Notes under the pieces: model-generated
The model's database searches: none
The model's input: only the letters and a program-made list of their open reading frames with translations
Told to the model about the DNA's origin: nothing
Made by a program: the position numbers and the translations under genes
NCBI RefSeq assembly: GCF_000159355.1
Contig: NZ_GG670121.1
Location: 57,958 to 121,957 of the forward strand
From: Lactobacillus johnsonii ATCC 33200
GTDB taxonomy: Bacteria; Bacillota; Bacilli; Lactobacillales; Lactobacillaceae
Length of the DNA stretch: 64,000 bases
Reading direction: 5' to 3'
Part shown: piece by piece, positions 45,816-56,458 of the stretch
How positions within the stretch are numbered: the stretch's first letter is position 1
How the letters are laid out: each line of letters starts with the position of its first letter

Positions 45816-47220
45816 GGTGCCACCTCGTTCCTTGTGGAGTATCTTCAATTACAATGCCTTTAGCCTGTAACTCAGCTCTTAAGCGGTCACTTTCAGCCCA
45901 ATCCTTATTTTTACGTGCTTCATCGCGTTGAGCAATTAATTTTTCAATTTCATCATCATTTTCAGCTTGCTCTTCATTAAAGCTAACTCCAAAAATTTCG
46001 AGCCAAGCAATCAATAATTTTTTAGCACGCTTTAAAGCCGGCTTATCCACTTGATCTTTTTGCAAGTGATTATTTAAAGTTGTAGCCAAATCGTACATAA
46101 TACTCAAAGCATTTTGAACATTAAAATCATCATCCATGGCCTCAATAAATTCAGCTTTTGCTTGTGTTAAATCATCTCTTAAGCCATTATCTTCAAGCGT
46201 CTCATTTTCATCATTTAGTCTAGCATCAAGATTACGCAAAGTATTTTGGTAGCGTTTAAGAACAGTTTCAGCTTGTTTTAAGCCATCTTCAGAATAGTTA
46301 ATTGGACGACGATATTGAACACTAGACATGTAAAAACGTAAAACTTGTGGATCAATTTGCTTTAGAATATCATGCACAGTCACAAAGTTATGGAGTGATT
46401 TTGACATTTTTTCTTGTTTCTTACCTACTGTCACAAAACCATTGTGCATCCAGTAATTAACAAATTTTCTACCGGTCTTAGCTTCACTTTGAGCAATCTC
46501 ATTTTCATGGTGCGGAAATTCCAAATCTTGGCCACCACCATGAATATCAATAGTATCGCCTAAGTACTTGGTTGACATTACTGAACATTCAATATGCCAG
46601 CCTGGACGTCCCTTTCCCCATGGCGAATCCCAAGCAATTTCATCCTCTTCTTTTTGAGCCTTCCATAAGGCAAAGTCAATTGGATCTTCTTTCTTACTTT
46701 GTTCTTCTTCATTAATATGCTCAGAAGCACCTTCTTCAAGTTCAGCAATATTTTGATCGCTTAGTTGACCATAGTTAGGGAATTTTCTAGCACGGTAATA
46801 TACATCCCCATCAACTTCATAAGCAAAGCCTTTATCAATTAAATCTTGAACAAAGTCGATAATTTCTTTAATTTCATGAGTTGCGCGTGGATGAAGAGTA
46901 GCTGGCTCAATATTTAATGCTTCGGTATCTTCCATAAAAGCCTTAATGTAGCGCTCAGCAAGCTTTTCGACAGTTGTATGTTCTTTATGGGCCTCATTAA
47001 TCATCTTATCGTCAACATCGGTGAAGTTAGAAACATAATTCACATCATAGCCTCGATACTCAAAATATCGACGAATTGTATCAAACGCAATCACACTGCG
47101 GGCATTTCCAATATGAATATAATTATAAACAGTTGGTCCACAAACGTACATGCTTACTTTTCCAGCTACTAATGGCTTAAACTCTTCTTTTTTTCGAGTT
47201 AAAGTGTTAAAGACCTTCAT
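45808..47220 (-). CDS. cysS: Cysteinyl-tRNA synthetase
   Basis: 470 residues from ATG at 47220; the ATG two codons earlier directly abuts the AGAGGA site. Class I motifs HIGNARS and KMSKS, and the zinc ligands CGPT..., HIECSVMS and HHENE are present. A gltX terminator precedes it. The serine acetyltransferase gene cysE that precedes cysS in Bacillus is absent. Confidence 0.97.
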   Translation of the reverse strand: MKVFNTLTRKKEEFKPLVAGKVSMYVCGPTVYNYIHIGNARSVIAFDTIRRYFEYRGYDVNYVSNFTDVDDKMINEAHKEHTTVEKLAERYIKAFMEDTEALNIEPATLHPRATHEIKEIIDFVQDLIDKGFAYEVDGDVYYRARKFPNYGQLSDQNIAELEEGASEHINEEEQSKKEDPIDFALWKAQKEEDEIAWDSPWGKGRPGWHIECSVMSTKYLGDTIDIHGGGQDLEFPHHENEIAQSEAKTGRKFVNYWMHNGFVTVGKKQEKMSKSLHNFVTVHDILKQIDPQVLRFYMSSVQYRRPINYSEDGLKQAETVLKRYQNTLRNLDARLNDENETLEDNGLRDDLTQAKAEFIEAMDDDFNVQNALSIMYDLATTLNNHLQKDQVDKPALKRAKKLLIAWLEIFGVSFNEEQAENDDEIEKLIAQRDEARKNKDWAESDRLRAELQAKGIVIEDTPQGTRWHRA

Positions 47221-47265
47221 GATCATTCCTCTTTCATTTAAGACATTCTTTCATAACTATTCTAA

Positions 47266-47294
47266 CAAAAAAAGCTACGCTTTCACGTAGCTTT
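47266..47294 (-). terminator. gltX terminator
   Basis: AAAGCTACG / CGTAGCTTT with a six-base loop and seven T on the minus strand. Confidence 0.87.
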
Positions 47295-47309
47295 AACTGT
47301 ATTAAATAA

Positions 47310-48809
47310 TTAAAGACCTAAATCACTTAATTGCTTTAAAGTTAAGTCAATGTGCTTGTTAACTTTTTCCTTACCCATTAACTCAATAGCTTCACCAATA
47401 CCAGGTCCAACCATTGAACGAGTAGCAGCAATTCTAATTGGCATAAATAATTTTCTACCCTTTACGCCAGTTTCACGACGAGTAGCTTGAATTGCGTTCA
47501 TAGCTTGTACAGCAGTAAAGCGAGGAACAGCATTTAATTGCTTCTTGAATTCTTCAATTACAGGACGAGCATCGTCTTTCTTGATTTCTTCAATTTCTGC
47601 ATCAGATAATTCTGGAGCTTCTTCAAAGAAGATCTTAGCAATATCTACAATTTGCTTAGTATAAGACATTTGTACAGCGTAAATATTTACTAATTGACGA
47701 ACCCATTCCATCTTTTCTGGTGAAATTTCTTTATCAACTAAACCTGCTTCTTGTAAGTTATTCAAAGCAAGATCTAATAAAAGATCACGGTCTGCCTTCT
47801 TAACGTATTGGTTGTTAATCCATTCAAGTTTCTTTTGGTCAAAGGCAGCTGGTGACTTAGATAAACGCTTAGGATCAAATGACTTAATTAATTCTCTTTG
47901 TGAGAAAATTTCACTTTCACCAACAGGAGACCAGCCAAGTAAGGTAATAAAGTTGAACATTGCGTCTGGTAAGTAACCAAGGTCACGGTATTGTTCAATA
48001 AATTGAAGAACTGATTCATCACGCTTAGAAAGTTTTTTACCAGTTTCAGAGTTAATGATCAAAGTCATGTGACCAAACTTAGGTGGTTCCCAGCCAAGTG
48101 CTTCATAAACAACTAATTGCTTAGGAGTGTTAGCTACGTGGTCGTCCCCTCTAAGAACGTGAGTAATTTCCATTAAGTGGTCATCAATTACAACGGCGAA
48201 GTTGTAGGTTGGCATACCATCACGTTTTTGAATAACGAAGTCACCACCGATAGTATCTGATTCAAATGATACCTTACCCTTAACCATATCTTCCCAAGCA
48301 TAAGTTCTATTTTCAGGAATGTGGATACGAACAACTGGCTTTAAGCCTTTTGCTTCTGCAGCTGCTTGAGCTTCTTTAATTTCATCAGCGGTCATGCCTT
48401 CATATTCATAAGTGTAGTGAGGAGCAATTCCCATTGCACGTTGTTCTTCACGTTGTGCTTCAAGTTCTTCCTCAGTCTTGTATGAATAGTAAGCTTTACC
48501 TTCATCAATTAATTGTTGAATATATTTATTGTAAATGTCTTTACGCTCTGATTGGCGGTAAGGGCCAAAGTCGCCACCCTTATCAGGACCTTCATCCCAG
48601 TCAATACCTAACCAGTGCAAGTTTTCCATTTGGGACTTAGAACCACCTTCAACGTTACGTTTTTGGTCCGTATCTTCAATTCTTAAGACCATTGTCCCTT
48701 TATTGTGACGTGCAAATAGATAGTTAAATAATGCAGTACGTGCGTTACCAATGTGCAAGTGACCTGTTGGACTTGGTGCGTAACGAACGCGGATTTTTTG
48801 TTTTGCCAA
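47310..48809 (-). CDS. gltX: Glutamyl-tRNA synthetase
   Basis: 499 residues. [21 protein letters not shown] contains HIGH, and [12 protein letters not shown] the KMSKS-type loop. It is the non-discriminating kind expected in lactobacilli, which make Gln-tRNA via amidation. The C-terminal anticodon-binding domain is complete. Confidence 0.97.
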   Translation of the reverse strand: MAKQKIRVRYAPSPTGHLHIGNARTALFNYLFARHNKGTMVLRIEDTDQKRNVEGGSKSQMENLHWLGIDWDEGPDKGGDFGPYRQSERKDIYNKYIQQLIDEGKAYYSYKTEEELEAQREEQRAMGIAPHYTYEYEGMTADEIKEAQAAAEAKGLKPVVRIHIPENRTYAWEDMVKGKVSFESDTIGGDFVIQKRDGMPTYNFAVVIDDHLMEITHVLRGDDHVANTPKQLVVYEALGWEPPKFGHMTLIINSETGKKLSKRDESVLQFIEQYRDLGYLPDAMFNFITLLGWSPVGESEIFSQRELIKSFDPKRLSKSPAAFDQKKLEWINNQYVKKADRDLLLDLALNNLQEAGLVDKEISPEKMEWVRQLVNIYAVQMSYTKQIVDIAKIFFEEAPELSDAEIEEIKKDDARPVIEEFKKQLNAVPRFTAVQAMNAIQATRRETGVKGRKLFMPIRIAATRSMVGPGIGEAIELMGKEKVNKHIDLTLKQLSDLGL

Positions 48810-48890
48810 AATTAAAGCGCCTCTTTCAAAATTTATTAAAATTCATCCATTTAAGTGTAACTTTTAACGAGCAAAAGTTCAATCTCTCTG

Positions 48891-50270
48891 CTAGTTAAAA
48901 ACAAGTTTTAAAGCTTGTGGTAAACTTGCTACTCCAATTACTTCGATCTCAGAGTTATTCTTAAGGTCCTGGTTTAAGTTGTTTTTAGGGATAAAAATCC
49001 TCTTAAAGCCTACTTTTGCAGCCTCTTTAACTCTAGCTTCAATTTGATTAACTCTTCTAATTTCACCAGTTAAGCCAACTTCACCTACAAAGCAATCAGT
49101 CGAAGAAATTTCTTTATTTTTGTAACTTGAAGCAACCGCCATACAAATTGCAAGATCAATTGCTGGTTCATTTAATTTAATCCCACCAGTTGCAGTTAGA
49201 AAAGCATCTTGATTTTGAAGCATTAAGTTGCCTCTTTTTTCTAAAACTGCCAATAAAAGTGCTACTCGATTAAAATCTAATCCTGAAGTTGTTCTTTTTG
49301 CATATCCGAATGCTGTTGGGGTTACTAAAGCTTGGATATCCGCAAGAAGCGGCCGCGTTCCTTCAAGTGAAACGACAACTGAAGATCCAGTCGAATTAGG
49401 TAAGCGTTCGTCTAAGAAAATAGCTGAAGGATTACTTACTTCTGCTAACCCTTCATTTTTCATCTCAAACATTCCAATTTCATTAGCTGCGCCAAAACGA
49501 TTCTTGACTGATCTTAAAATTCGATATGAGTGGTGCCCATCTCCTTCAAAGTAAAGGACGGTATCAACCATATGTTCCATAATCTTGGGACCAGCAATTG
49601 CTCCTTCTTTAGTTACATGCCCAATAACAAAAGTAGTTATTTGTTCATTTTTAGCAATTTTCATTAATTCACTTGTTACTTCACGTACTTGAGAAGCAGA
49701 TCCAACCATTGAATCAAGTGAAGGTTCGTTCATTGTTTGAATAGAGTCAATTACCAAAAAATCTGGCTTAATTTCATCAATCTGGTCACGAATATTCTGC
49801 ATATTTGTTTCTGGATAAAGCAAAATTCCGCTATCGCTTACTCCTAGTCGATCTGCTCGCATCTTTATTTGACTCGCAGACTCTTCTCCTGAAACATATA
49901 AGACGCTATGTTCTTTAGCTAAAGCACCAGTAATTTGAAGCATTAAGGTTGATTTTCCAATTCCTGGATCTCCTCCAATTAAAACTAAAGATCCTGGAAC
50001 AATCCCTCCTCCTAAAACTCGATTTAATTCTTCAAAAGGAGTCACAATTCTTTTTTCTTTCTCAGCTTTTACTTCAGTTAACTTTACTGGATCATTATTT
50101 CCAATTTTAGTCATCAACCGGCTTGCAGTTGCCTTAGTTGATACTTTTTTAATTTCCTGTGTCTCTTCTTCAAATTGATTCCAAGCACCACAATTGGGAC
50201 ATCTCCCAAGATAGGAAGCAGAAATATATCCACAATTACGACACTTATAACGAGTTTTAACTTTTGCCAT
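48891..50270 (-). CDS. radA: DNA repair protein RadA
   Basis: 459 residues: zinc finger (CRNCGYISASYLGRCPNC), RecA-like ATPase with Walker A GGDPGIGKSTLM and the RadA-specific KNRFG (SVKNRFGAANEIG), and a Lon-like C-terminal domain (CMAVASSYKNKEISS). It drives branch migration in recombination. Its ATG shares a base with the dut stop. Confidence 0.97.
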   Translation of the reverse strand: MAKVKTRYKCRNCGYISASYLGRCPNCGAWNQFEEETQEIKKVSTKATASRLMTKIGNNDPVKLTEVKAEKEKRIVTPFEELNRVLGGGIVPGSLVLIGGDPGIGKSTLMLQITGALAKEHSVLYVSGEESASQIKMRADRLGVSDSGILLYPETNMQNIRDQIDEIKPDFLVIDSIQTMNEPSLDSMVGSASQVREVTSELMKIAKNEQITTFVIGHVTKEGAIAGPKIMEHMVDTVLYFEGDGHHSYRILRSVKNRFGAANEIGMFEMKNEGLAEVSNPSAIFLDERLPNSTGSSVVVSLEGTRPLLADIQALVTPTAFGYAKRTTSGLDFNRVALLLAVLEKRGNLMLQNQDAFLTATGGIKLNEPAIDLAICMAVASSYKNKEISSTDCFVGEVGLTGEIRRVNQIEARVKEAAKVGFKRIFIPKNNLNQDLKNNSEIEVIGVASLPQALKLVFN

Positions 50271-50821
50271 TAGTCATCATTCCTTGTTCCAGACGAACCA
50301 AATCCTCCAAGACGCTGTCTTTGAACTGGATCATCATTATCTGCTTTTAAGTAAGGCATAAAAATTCCTTGTCCAATTCGTTCACCCTTTTTGATCTTTA
50401 GTGGACGAACGCCGTAATTAATTAATTGGAAGTAAATTTCACCTTCGTTTTTTTCATTATTATAGTAGTCACTGTCAATTACACCGATCCCATTTGGCAA
50501 AGTAACGTTTCGCTTATAAGTATTAGAAGAGCGGTTAGCTAAAATTAGAACTTCATCCTCTGGCATGTATGCCTTAATTCCAGTGGGTACTAAAAAAGGT
50601 TTTAATACTTTTTCAGCTAATTCTAGATCGTGTTCATTCAATTCATGACCATTTCTAATTAGCCTAAAAATTCGAACAAAGTTCATACACCAAATTGATG
50701 GCAAAACTATATCTTGTGCACATTCAAAGTCATAGCCTGCACTCGCAATTGTTTGGCGTTGAGGCAGGTGGAGGCCTGCATTACGGTATTTAGATACTAT
50801 TTCAAAACCACGTTTTTTCAT
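50270..50821 (-). CDS. dut: dUTP diphosphatase
   Basis: 183 residues, trimeric dUTPase with motif 1 ASAGYDFECA, motif 2 RSSNTYK, motif 3 NGIGVIDSDYYNN, motif 4 KKGERIGQGIFMP and motif 5 RLGGFGSSG. The length exceeds the usual 140-150 because of an insertion around residues 40-70, seen in Firmicute relatives. It removes dUTP and gives dUMP for thymidylate. Confidence 0.92.
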   Translation of the reverse strand: MKKRGFEIVSKYRNAGLHLPQRQTIASAGYDFECAQDIVLPSIWCMNFVRIFRLIRNGHELNEHDLELAEKVLKPFLVPTGIKAYMPEDEVLILANRSSNTYKRNVTLPNGIGVIDSDYYNNEKNEGEIYFQLINYGVRPLKIKKGERIGQGIFMPYLKADNDDPVQRQRLGGFGSSGTRNDD

Positions 50822-50895
50822 TTTTACCCTCTCTTACATTCGCTTAGACCTATATTTTACGTTAATTTATTATACTTGTCCTACTTATATATACG

Positions 50896-50935
50896 AAAAA
50901 AACACTTATTTTTTGGGCCAATAAGTGCTTTATTT
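50896..50935. terminator. Terminator after the LCP relic
   Basis: AACACTTATT / AATAAGTGCTT with loop TTTTGGGCC; T-rich on both strands. Confidence 0.75.
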
Positions 50936-50939
50936 TTTA

Positions 50940-51974
50940 TCATACTTTATTAACTGGAATATAAACTTGAGCGTCATTTGGTAAAACATAATTTACATTA
51001 TTATAGCCATTCCAGTTAGTTTGCATATCATTCATTTTGGTTTGAATATTATTAACTTTAACCTTTGTTAATCCTAGTGCTTGACGGGTATTATCTGACA
51101 AACGCTGCATTTCCCGATTTGGAGCTATTTGAAAACTAAAATTATCAATTGTCGCATTTTTTCCCTTGTAAATGATCACTCTGAGTATTGGATAATGCCC
51201 CATGATAGTTCTTATATAGAGTCATTAAATCATCTAAAGGTAAATCAGTCCGAACATTATCTTTGGCCGTATCGAGTAAAGAATTCATTTGCATAAATTT
51301 TTTGATTTATTAACTTTTGTCAGAGCACTAAGCAGAACCTGCTGTCCTCGTTTTTGACAGCCGTAGTCATTATCAGGATCATCATATCTCATTCTACTGT
51401 AGCCTAAAGCCTCGCTGCCATTTAAATACTGTTTTCCCTTAGGATATGTATGTCCTTCATACTTAAAAGCAAAAGGATTATTAACAGTAACGCCGCCAAC
51501 AGCGTCTACGGTCTTTTCTAATCCACCCATATTAACCAAGGCATAATAATCAACAGGAACATCTAGTAATTCATGAACCTGCTTTTTTATTTCTCTAGGT
51601 CCGCCTAAAGCATAGGCTGCATTAATTTTGGTATATTCTACCTTATTTTTAGTTTCAACCCTTACTAATGTATCTCGAGGAATAGCAGTTGTAGTTAAAG
51701 TTTGCTTTTTAGGATTAACAGTAATTAATTCCAAGGTATCTGTATTTCCAGCATAACTAGTTCCTCGTCCTAAGGCTCCCACATCAGTACCTAATACCAA
51801 GATTGAAAATGGCTTTCCTTGTTTTAATTGCTGACGACTGGCTAAAGAATGATTAGTAGAAATAGTATCAGCCGTCGATTGAATTTTTTGGTATTCATAA
51901 CCAAAAATTCCTAAAATCGCTACTATTAAGATCCCAACTATTGAGAAAAATAAATATTTTTTCTTGAGTTTCAT
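50940..51974 (-). pseudogene. LytR-CpsA-Psr cell-wall transferase, two frameshifts
   Basis: From ATG at 51974 (after TTTGGAGGA) the frame has a signal anchor (YLFFSIVGILIVAILGIFG) and the LCP domain: ILVLGTDVGALGRG, TTTAIPRDTLVRV, NAAYALGGPREIKKQVHELL and YSRMRYDDPDNDYGCQKRGQQ. It breaks at the six-base run near 51298-51303; one more A on the coding strand lets it read KFMQMNSLLDTAKDNVRTDL onward. It breaks again at the run 51157-51162, one base too long, after which ATIDNFSFQIAPNREMQRL continues to 50940. LCP enzymes attach teichoic acid or capsule to peptidoglycan. The catalytic arginines are upstream of the breaks, but the C-terminal third is lost. Confidence 0.8.
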
Positions 51975-52171
51975 ATTTTTTCCTCCAAATTCCGTGATCA
52001 GAATAACAAAAAGAAGCATCTAATTATCTCTTTTATCTATTTTTTTAATAAAGCTTTAGGCTAATAAAAAAATTATTTATATCATATTTAAATTTTAAAT
52101 ACCGTGACTAGACATAACTCTTTATTTTAAGCTAAAATATAATTAAGTTTTTTTTAATTAAGGAGGATCTT

Positions 52172-53521
52172 ATGAGCAAAGAAATTACAAACGATCTTAT
52201 TAATAATTTCGAAAATGACTTTAACTCAAGTAAAGCTAACAAAATTGCGGCTCGTGCTGCTCAAGAAAATGGTATTTTTAAAGCTAGTCAAAATCTACAA
52301 ACTAAGATTGACTTAGACCCAACTTTTTCAATTGAAATTGATACTGGCAAAGTTGCTAACCAAAAACAATCTGGTCGCTGCTGGATGTTCAGTGCTTTAA
52401 ACACAATGCGTCATTCAATTCAAAAGAACTTCAAAATTAAGGACTTTGAATTATCTCAAAATTACACTAACTTCTGGGACAAATTTGAAAAGTCAAACTG
52501 GTTCTTCGAAAATGTGATTGCTACTGCTGATAAAGACTTAGGCGATCGTAAAGTTGCTTTCCTATTTGCAACCCCACAACAAGACGGTGGTCAATGGGAT
52601 ATGCTTTGCGGAATAATTGAAAAATATGGTATTGTTCCAAAGAAAGTTTACCCAGAAACTGCTAATGCAATTAATTCAAGTGCTTTAAATGATACTTTAA
52701 ATACACTTCTTAGAAAAGATGGTCTTGAATTACGTAAGATGGTTCAAGATGGAAAGAGTGAAGAAGAAGTTCAAGAACGCAAAAACGAAATGCTTAAAGA
52801 AGTTTACCGTATTTTAGCTATTTCTCTTGGTGTTCCACCTAAAACTTTTGACTTTGAATACAAAGATGATGATGGTAACTACCATAGAGATGCTGCCTTA
52901 AGTCCACAAGACTTCTTTAAAAAGTATGTTGGTTGGGACTTAAGTGAATATATTTCCACAATTAATGCACCGACTAAAGACAAGCCTTTCCATAAAGTAT
53001 TTTCTGTTGAATACTTAGGAAATGTGGAAGGTGGCCGTCAAGTACGTCACTTGAACTTACCAATTGATGAAATGAAAGATTTGATTATCACTCAACTTAA
53101 AAACGGTGAAGTTGTTTGGTTTGGATCAAACGTTGTTAAAGATTCCGAACGTCAAGCCGGCTTACTTGATACTGAATTATACAAGCGTGACGACTTATTT
53201 GACGTTGACTTTGACATGTCTAAAGCTGACATGCTTGATTCAGGCGAAAGCATGATGGACCACGCAATGGTTATTACAGGTGTTGATTTAGTCGATGGCA
53301 AGCCAACTAAGTGGAAGATTGAAAATTCTTGGGGTGAAAAGCCTGGATTTAAGGGTTACTTTATAATGAGTGACAGCTGGTTCGATAAATTTGTTTACCA
53401 AGCAGTTATCAACAAGAAATACCTTAGTGATGACTTGAAGAAGGCTTTTGAAGAAGGCAGTAAAGATCCAATTCAATTACTTCCTTGGGATCCAATGGGT
53501 GCTTTAGCTAATAATTATTAG
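52172..53521 (+). CDS. pepC: Aminopeptidase C
   Basis: 449 residues of the bleomycin-hydrolase family (C1B). Catalytic Cys in KQSGRCWMFSALN, His in MDHAMVITGVD and Asn in KIENSWG. The C-terminus, which lies in the active site and sets aminopeptidase specificity, ends GALANNY. Cytoplasmic hexamer that trims casein-derived peptides. AAGGAGGATC precedes the ATG, and a TATAAT is at 52138-52143. Confidence 0.97.
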   Translation: MSKEITNDLINNFENDFNSSKANKIAARAAQENGIFKASQNLQTKIDLDPTFSIEIDTGKVANQKQSGRCWMFSALNTMRHSIQKNFKIKDFELSQNYTNFWDKFEKSNWFFENVIATADKDLGDRKVAFLFATPQQDGGQWDMLCGIIEKYGIVPKKVYPETANAINSSALNDTLNTLLRKDGLELRKMVQDGKSEEEVQERKNEMLKEVYRILAISLGVPPKTFDFEYKDDDGNYHRDAALSPQDFFKKYVGWDLSEYISTINAPTKDKPFHKVFSVEYLGNVEGGRQVRHLNLPIDEMKDLIITQLKNGEVVWFGSNVVKDSERQAGLLDTELYKRDDLFDVDFDMSKADMLDSGESMMDHAMVITGVDLVDGKPTKWKIENSWGEKPGFKGYFIMSDSWFDKFVYQAVINKKYLSDDLKKAFEEGSKDPIQLLPWDPMGALANNY

Positions 53522-53526
53522 AAATA

Positions 53527-53572
53527 AAAAATCATTCAGAATGCAACATAAAGCAAACTGAATGATTTTTTA
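53527..53572 (+). terminator. pepC terminator
   Basis: AAAATCATTCAG / CTGAATGATTTTT with an 18-base loop and T-rich tail. Confidence 0.85.
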
Positions 53573-53680
53573 TTTTATCTATCTTTCATATCTAAAAATA
53601 TAAAATTAATTTCTTTCACTACAGCTTTCTCTCTTACTTTATAATAATAGCAGTCATTAAGTAAAAAAGGATCTCATACA

Positions 53681-54783
53681 ATGCCTAACATATTAACAAA
53701 ACGTGTTTCAATGATTGAATTATTTTATGATCTTGTGTTTGCTTATATGATCTCGCAAGCAACCAGTTTGATTCATCATTTACAGCACGGAACTATTTCG
53801 CCTGTTTCATTTTTGATCTTTGCAGTTATCGTGATTGTCTTCATTAATTCTTGGATGGTTCAATCCGTTTTTACTAACCGCTATGGATCATCGAGTTGGA
53901 CAGATATTACTTTTACTTTATTGATATGATGATTTTGCTATATATGTCCAACTCTTTTAGCAATACTAGTTCAAAAGATTTAACTACTTTCTTCCTGGCT
54001 GCTAGTTTACTATCTTTTACCCTCTTTCTTCAGTATCTAATTGTTTTCTTTAAATCGTCTAATTCAAACGATAAGAATATTGCTAAAGCCTTTTGCAGCA
54101 TTTTAATCTTTAGAACTCTTGCCTTATTAGTCGTTGGTCTTTCTAACACAAGCCTGGGTCGACTAGTTTATGTCCAAATGGCTGGAATGACTATTATTGC
54201 ATATCTATTCAAATTAATTCCAAACGTAGAAGAATTTGTAATTTTACTAACACAGTGTGTCACTGTTCTATATCTCTTCTACTACATTCTAATGTTTGTC
54301 GCATTCTTACGTTTACGTTACCAACAACCTAACCGTCCTCGTTCATTTAAAGTACCTAGTGGTAAAGTAGGAGCTTGGATTATTGCCGGTGTTGGCCTCA
54401 TTTTATCAATTTTCGGTATCGTTCTTGCCTTTTATCCACCAGCACAAGTTAAGACAGAAGTCGGATCTCCAGTAACTTATATAATTGTTATTGCAGTTTT
54501 AGTTGCGGTTGTATTACTTACCTGTTTAGGACTTTATCTTCTTTCTAAAAAGCATCCAAATTGAGTAAATCCAAAAAAAGAATTTGCTCCCTTTACTTGG
54601 GAAATTGAAGGATTACCAAAGCCTGAAAAAGTTATATCAAATATTCCTACTGTATTAATGTCTAAAAATCAGAATCCAATGGGGATGCCGATTAAGCGCC
54701 CATATAAACCTGATCAACAAGTAGCTAAATCAGTAGTTGATGCGGATAAACGGAATGAGTCAGTTGAAGAGAATCAAAGCTAA
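53681..54783 (+). pseudogene. Chimeric relic: LtrA N-terminus joined to an amino-acid permease C-terminus
   Basis: After AAGGATCT the frame begins as a low-temperature-requirement A (LtrA) protein (RVSMIELFYDLVFAYMISQA). It shifts one base near 53920 and continues with LtrA-like helices (IDMMILLYMSNSFSN, then GRLVYVQMAGMTIIAYLF). At about 54230 the content changes to the end of an APC amino-acid permease (YLFYYILMFVAFLRLRYQQP, RPRSFKVPSGKVGAWIIAG). A TGA at 54562-54564, where Trp would fit, precedes the permease tail (VNPKKEFAPFTWEIEG, ending at 54783). The permease part resembles glutamate/GABA-antiporter-type proteins. A deletion fused two neighbouring genes, and further lesions followed. 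Confidence 0.7.
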
Positions 54784-54810
54784 TTTATAGTAGACTCAAA
54801 ATATATTTCT

Positions 54811-54858
54811 ATCCTGTTGATGAATATTTCTTATATTTCATCAACAGGATTTTTTTGT
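54811..54858 (+). terminator. Terminator after the chimeric relic
   Basis: ATCCTGTTGATGAA / TTCATCAACAGGAT stem (14 pairs) followed by TTTTTTG. The right arm is part of a direct repeat seen again at 56338. Confidence 0.85.
54839..54852 (+). repeat. 14-bp direct repeat flanking the IS3 element, left copy
   Basis: CATCAACAGGATTT, identical to 56338-56351. It is the right arm of the terminator above. Confidence 0.7.
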
Positions 54859-54885
54859 TTAAAAACCTTGCTTAACTTTAACTAA

Positions 54886-56339
54886 TGAGATGAAAAAAGG
54901 AATCAAACAGCTCTTTGATATGAGCCCAAAAATTAGAATATATTATTAAACTGTTTGATTTAAAACCATATTTCGATATTGAATCGGAGTATGTTTTTTT
55001 ATTGAGCTCTTAATTCTAAAATTATTATAGTAATAAATATACTCTTTGATTGCATCTTCTAGTTCATCTAAATTCTTAAAATTTTTTCAAAGCCATACCA
55101 CATTTCTCGCTTTAAGATACCAAAAAATCCTTCCATTAATCCATCATCTAATGAATTACCTTTTCTAGACATTGATTGCTCAATACCATGATCTGTAAGC
55201 CGTTTTTGAAAGGTAGAATGTTGATATTGCCATCCTTGATCAGTATGAAAAATAAGACCATTTAAAGCAGGATGAGCTTTATAGGCTAGGTCAAGCATGA
55301 TCATTACTTGTTCTAAAACTGGACGGCGACTTAATGTATAAGAAATTATCTCATGGGTACACCCATCCATAATTGGTGATAAATATAATTTTTCGCCGTT
55401 TAAATGAAACTCAGTTATATCTGAATACCACTTTCTATCTGGTAAAATGGCTAAAAAATTGCGACATATCAAATTAGGTTTGATTTCACCTACAGTTCCT
55501 CGATAAATTGAATATCTTTTTCTACGTCTAAGGGCAATACCAAATAAATGCATCTTTTTCATCAGACGCTTTACTTTCTTATGATTGATTTTAATTCCTT
55601 CAATGTGCAATTGAGCTGTAATTCTTCTATAGCCGTAGCGATGTTTATGTTCCTCAAATATTTCTTTGATACGTTTCATGATCTGATGATTTTTTGAATC
55701 TTTATCATTTTGTTTTAGAACATAGTAATAATTACTTTTAGATAGGTGAGGTAAGTCAGGATTAGAATTGATTACATTTAATATGAAACTGACGGTTACA
55801 TGAAGTTCTTGCCTTAGTTCAGTAACCACCTGAGCTATTTCTGGTGCTTTTGGTTTTTTCTTTTGGAAACTAAGGCGCTCAATTTTTTACAAATTCGTTT
55901 TCGACAGTAAGCTTGAGATTCTGTTGTTTTAAGTCTTTTACTTGTTTTTGTAGTTCTTTGATTTGTCGGTCTTTGCTTTTCATGATGTGGTCTGCCTTTC
56001 TTATGATTAATGAAACTTGATTCGCTGGTTCATCGTTAATCAATATTCTTTTAATGGCAGTTTTCTTAAATTCTACTGAATAAGAAGAATATGATTTATT
56101 CAAGATTTTTAAGCCGTGAAGGTCTATTAGACGGATTAAATAATATAAATTGTCAGGTCTTACTCTATATTCTCTACCTAGTTGAGATAGTGATTTATGA
56201 TAATGTTTCCAATTATTGTAGATGTCAATTGTGTCTTGCTTAGATAATTTAGACATAATAAAAACCTCGAAATTCTTGTCCGAATTTCGGGGTTCATATC
56301 AATTTTCTTAGCTGCTTAATTCCTTCTTAAAACTATCCA
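54886..56339 (-). mobile_element. IS3-family (IS150 group) insertion sequence, inactive
   Basis: The boundaries are approximate. Diverged inverted repeats are visible: a core TGATATGAGCCC at 54916-54927 against TGATATGAACCC read from 56301, and an outer segment GGAATCAAACAGCT (54899-54912) matching GGAATTAAGCAGCT read from 56324, with spacer lengths unequal. Between them lie the two overlapping transposase frames. The outermost ends I prefer are TGAGATG at 54886 and TGGATAG read from 56339. No 3-4 bp target duplication is evident. The transposase is broken, so the element is probably immobile. Confidence 0.7.
54946..56256 (-). pseudogene. IS3-family transposase (OrfA/OrfB), two frameshifts
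   Basis: OrfA (from 56256) has a helix-turn-helix (SLSQLGREYRVRPDNLYYL) and a coiled coil (KDRQIKELQKQVKDLKQQN). The run at 55883-55888 appears one base short, causing the early stop VENEFVKN; with one more A it would read KKLSALVSKRKNQ and reach A AAA AAC, a classical -1 slippery site, passing to OrfB. OrfB carries the DDE triad: YSDITEF, FHTDQGWQYQ and DDGLMEGFFGILKRE. A second short run (55082-55087) cuts its last 40 residues, which otherwise end at 54946 with YRNMVLNQTV. Confidence 0.85.
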
Positions 56340-56351
56340 TCAACAGGATTT
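56338..56351 (+). repeat. 14-bp direct repeat flanking the IS3 element, right copy
   Basis: CATCAACAGGATTT, second copy, at the right edge of the element. Confidence 0.7.
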
Positions 56352-56458
56352 CTTATAGAATGTCAAGTATTGTCAAAAAGAAAAAAAGTGTATACTAAAC
56401 ATAACCCCAAAAGACTAGTCTTTTGGCAGTTTTCTGCTTATTATATGCTAAGCATTAA

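Noticed and set aside
47221-47265. T-box leader before cysS
   Set aside because: The gap is 45 bases after the gltX terminator and lacks the AGGGTGGNACCGCG-type T-box sequence. The gap before gltX was also checked without result.
56407-56426. 20-bp perfect palindrome as a terminator of the IS110 relic
   Set aside because: No T-run follows on the minus strand. It may be structural DNA of the element; no function assigned.
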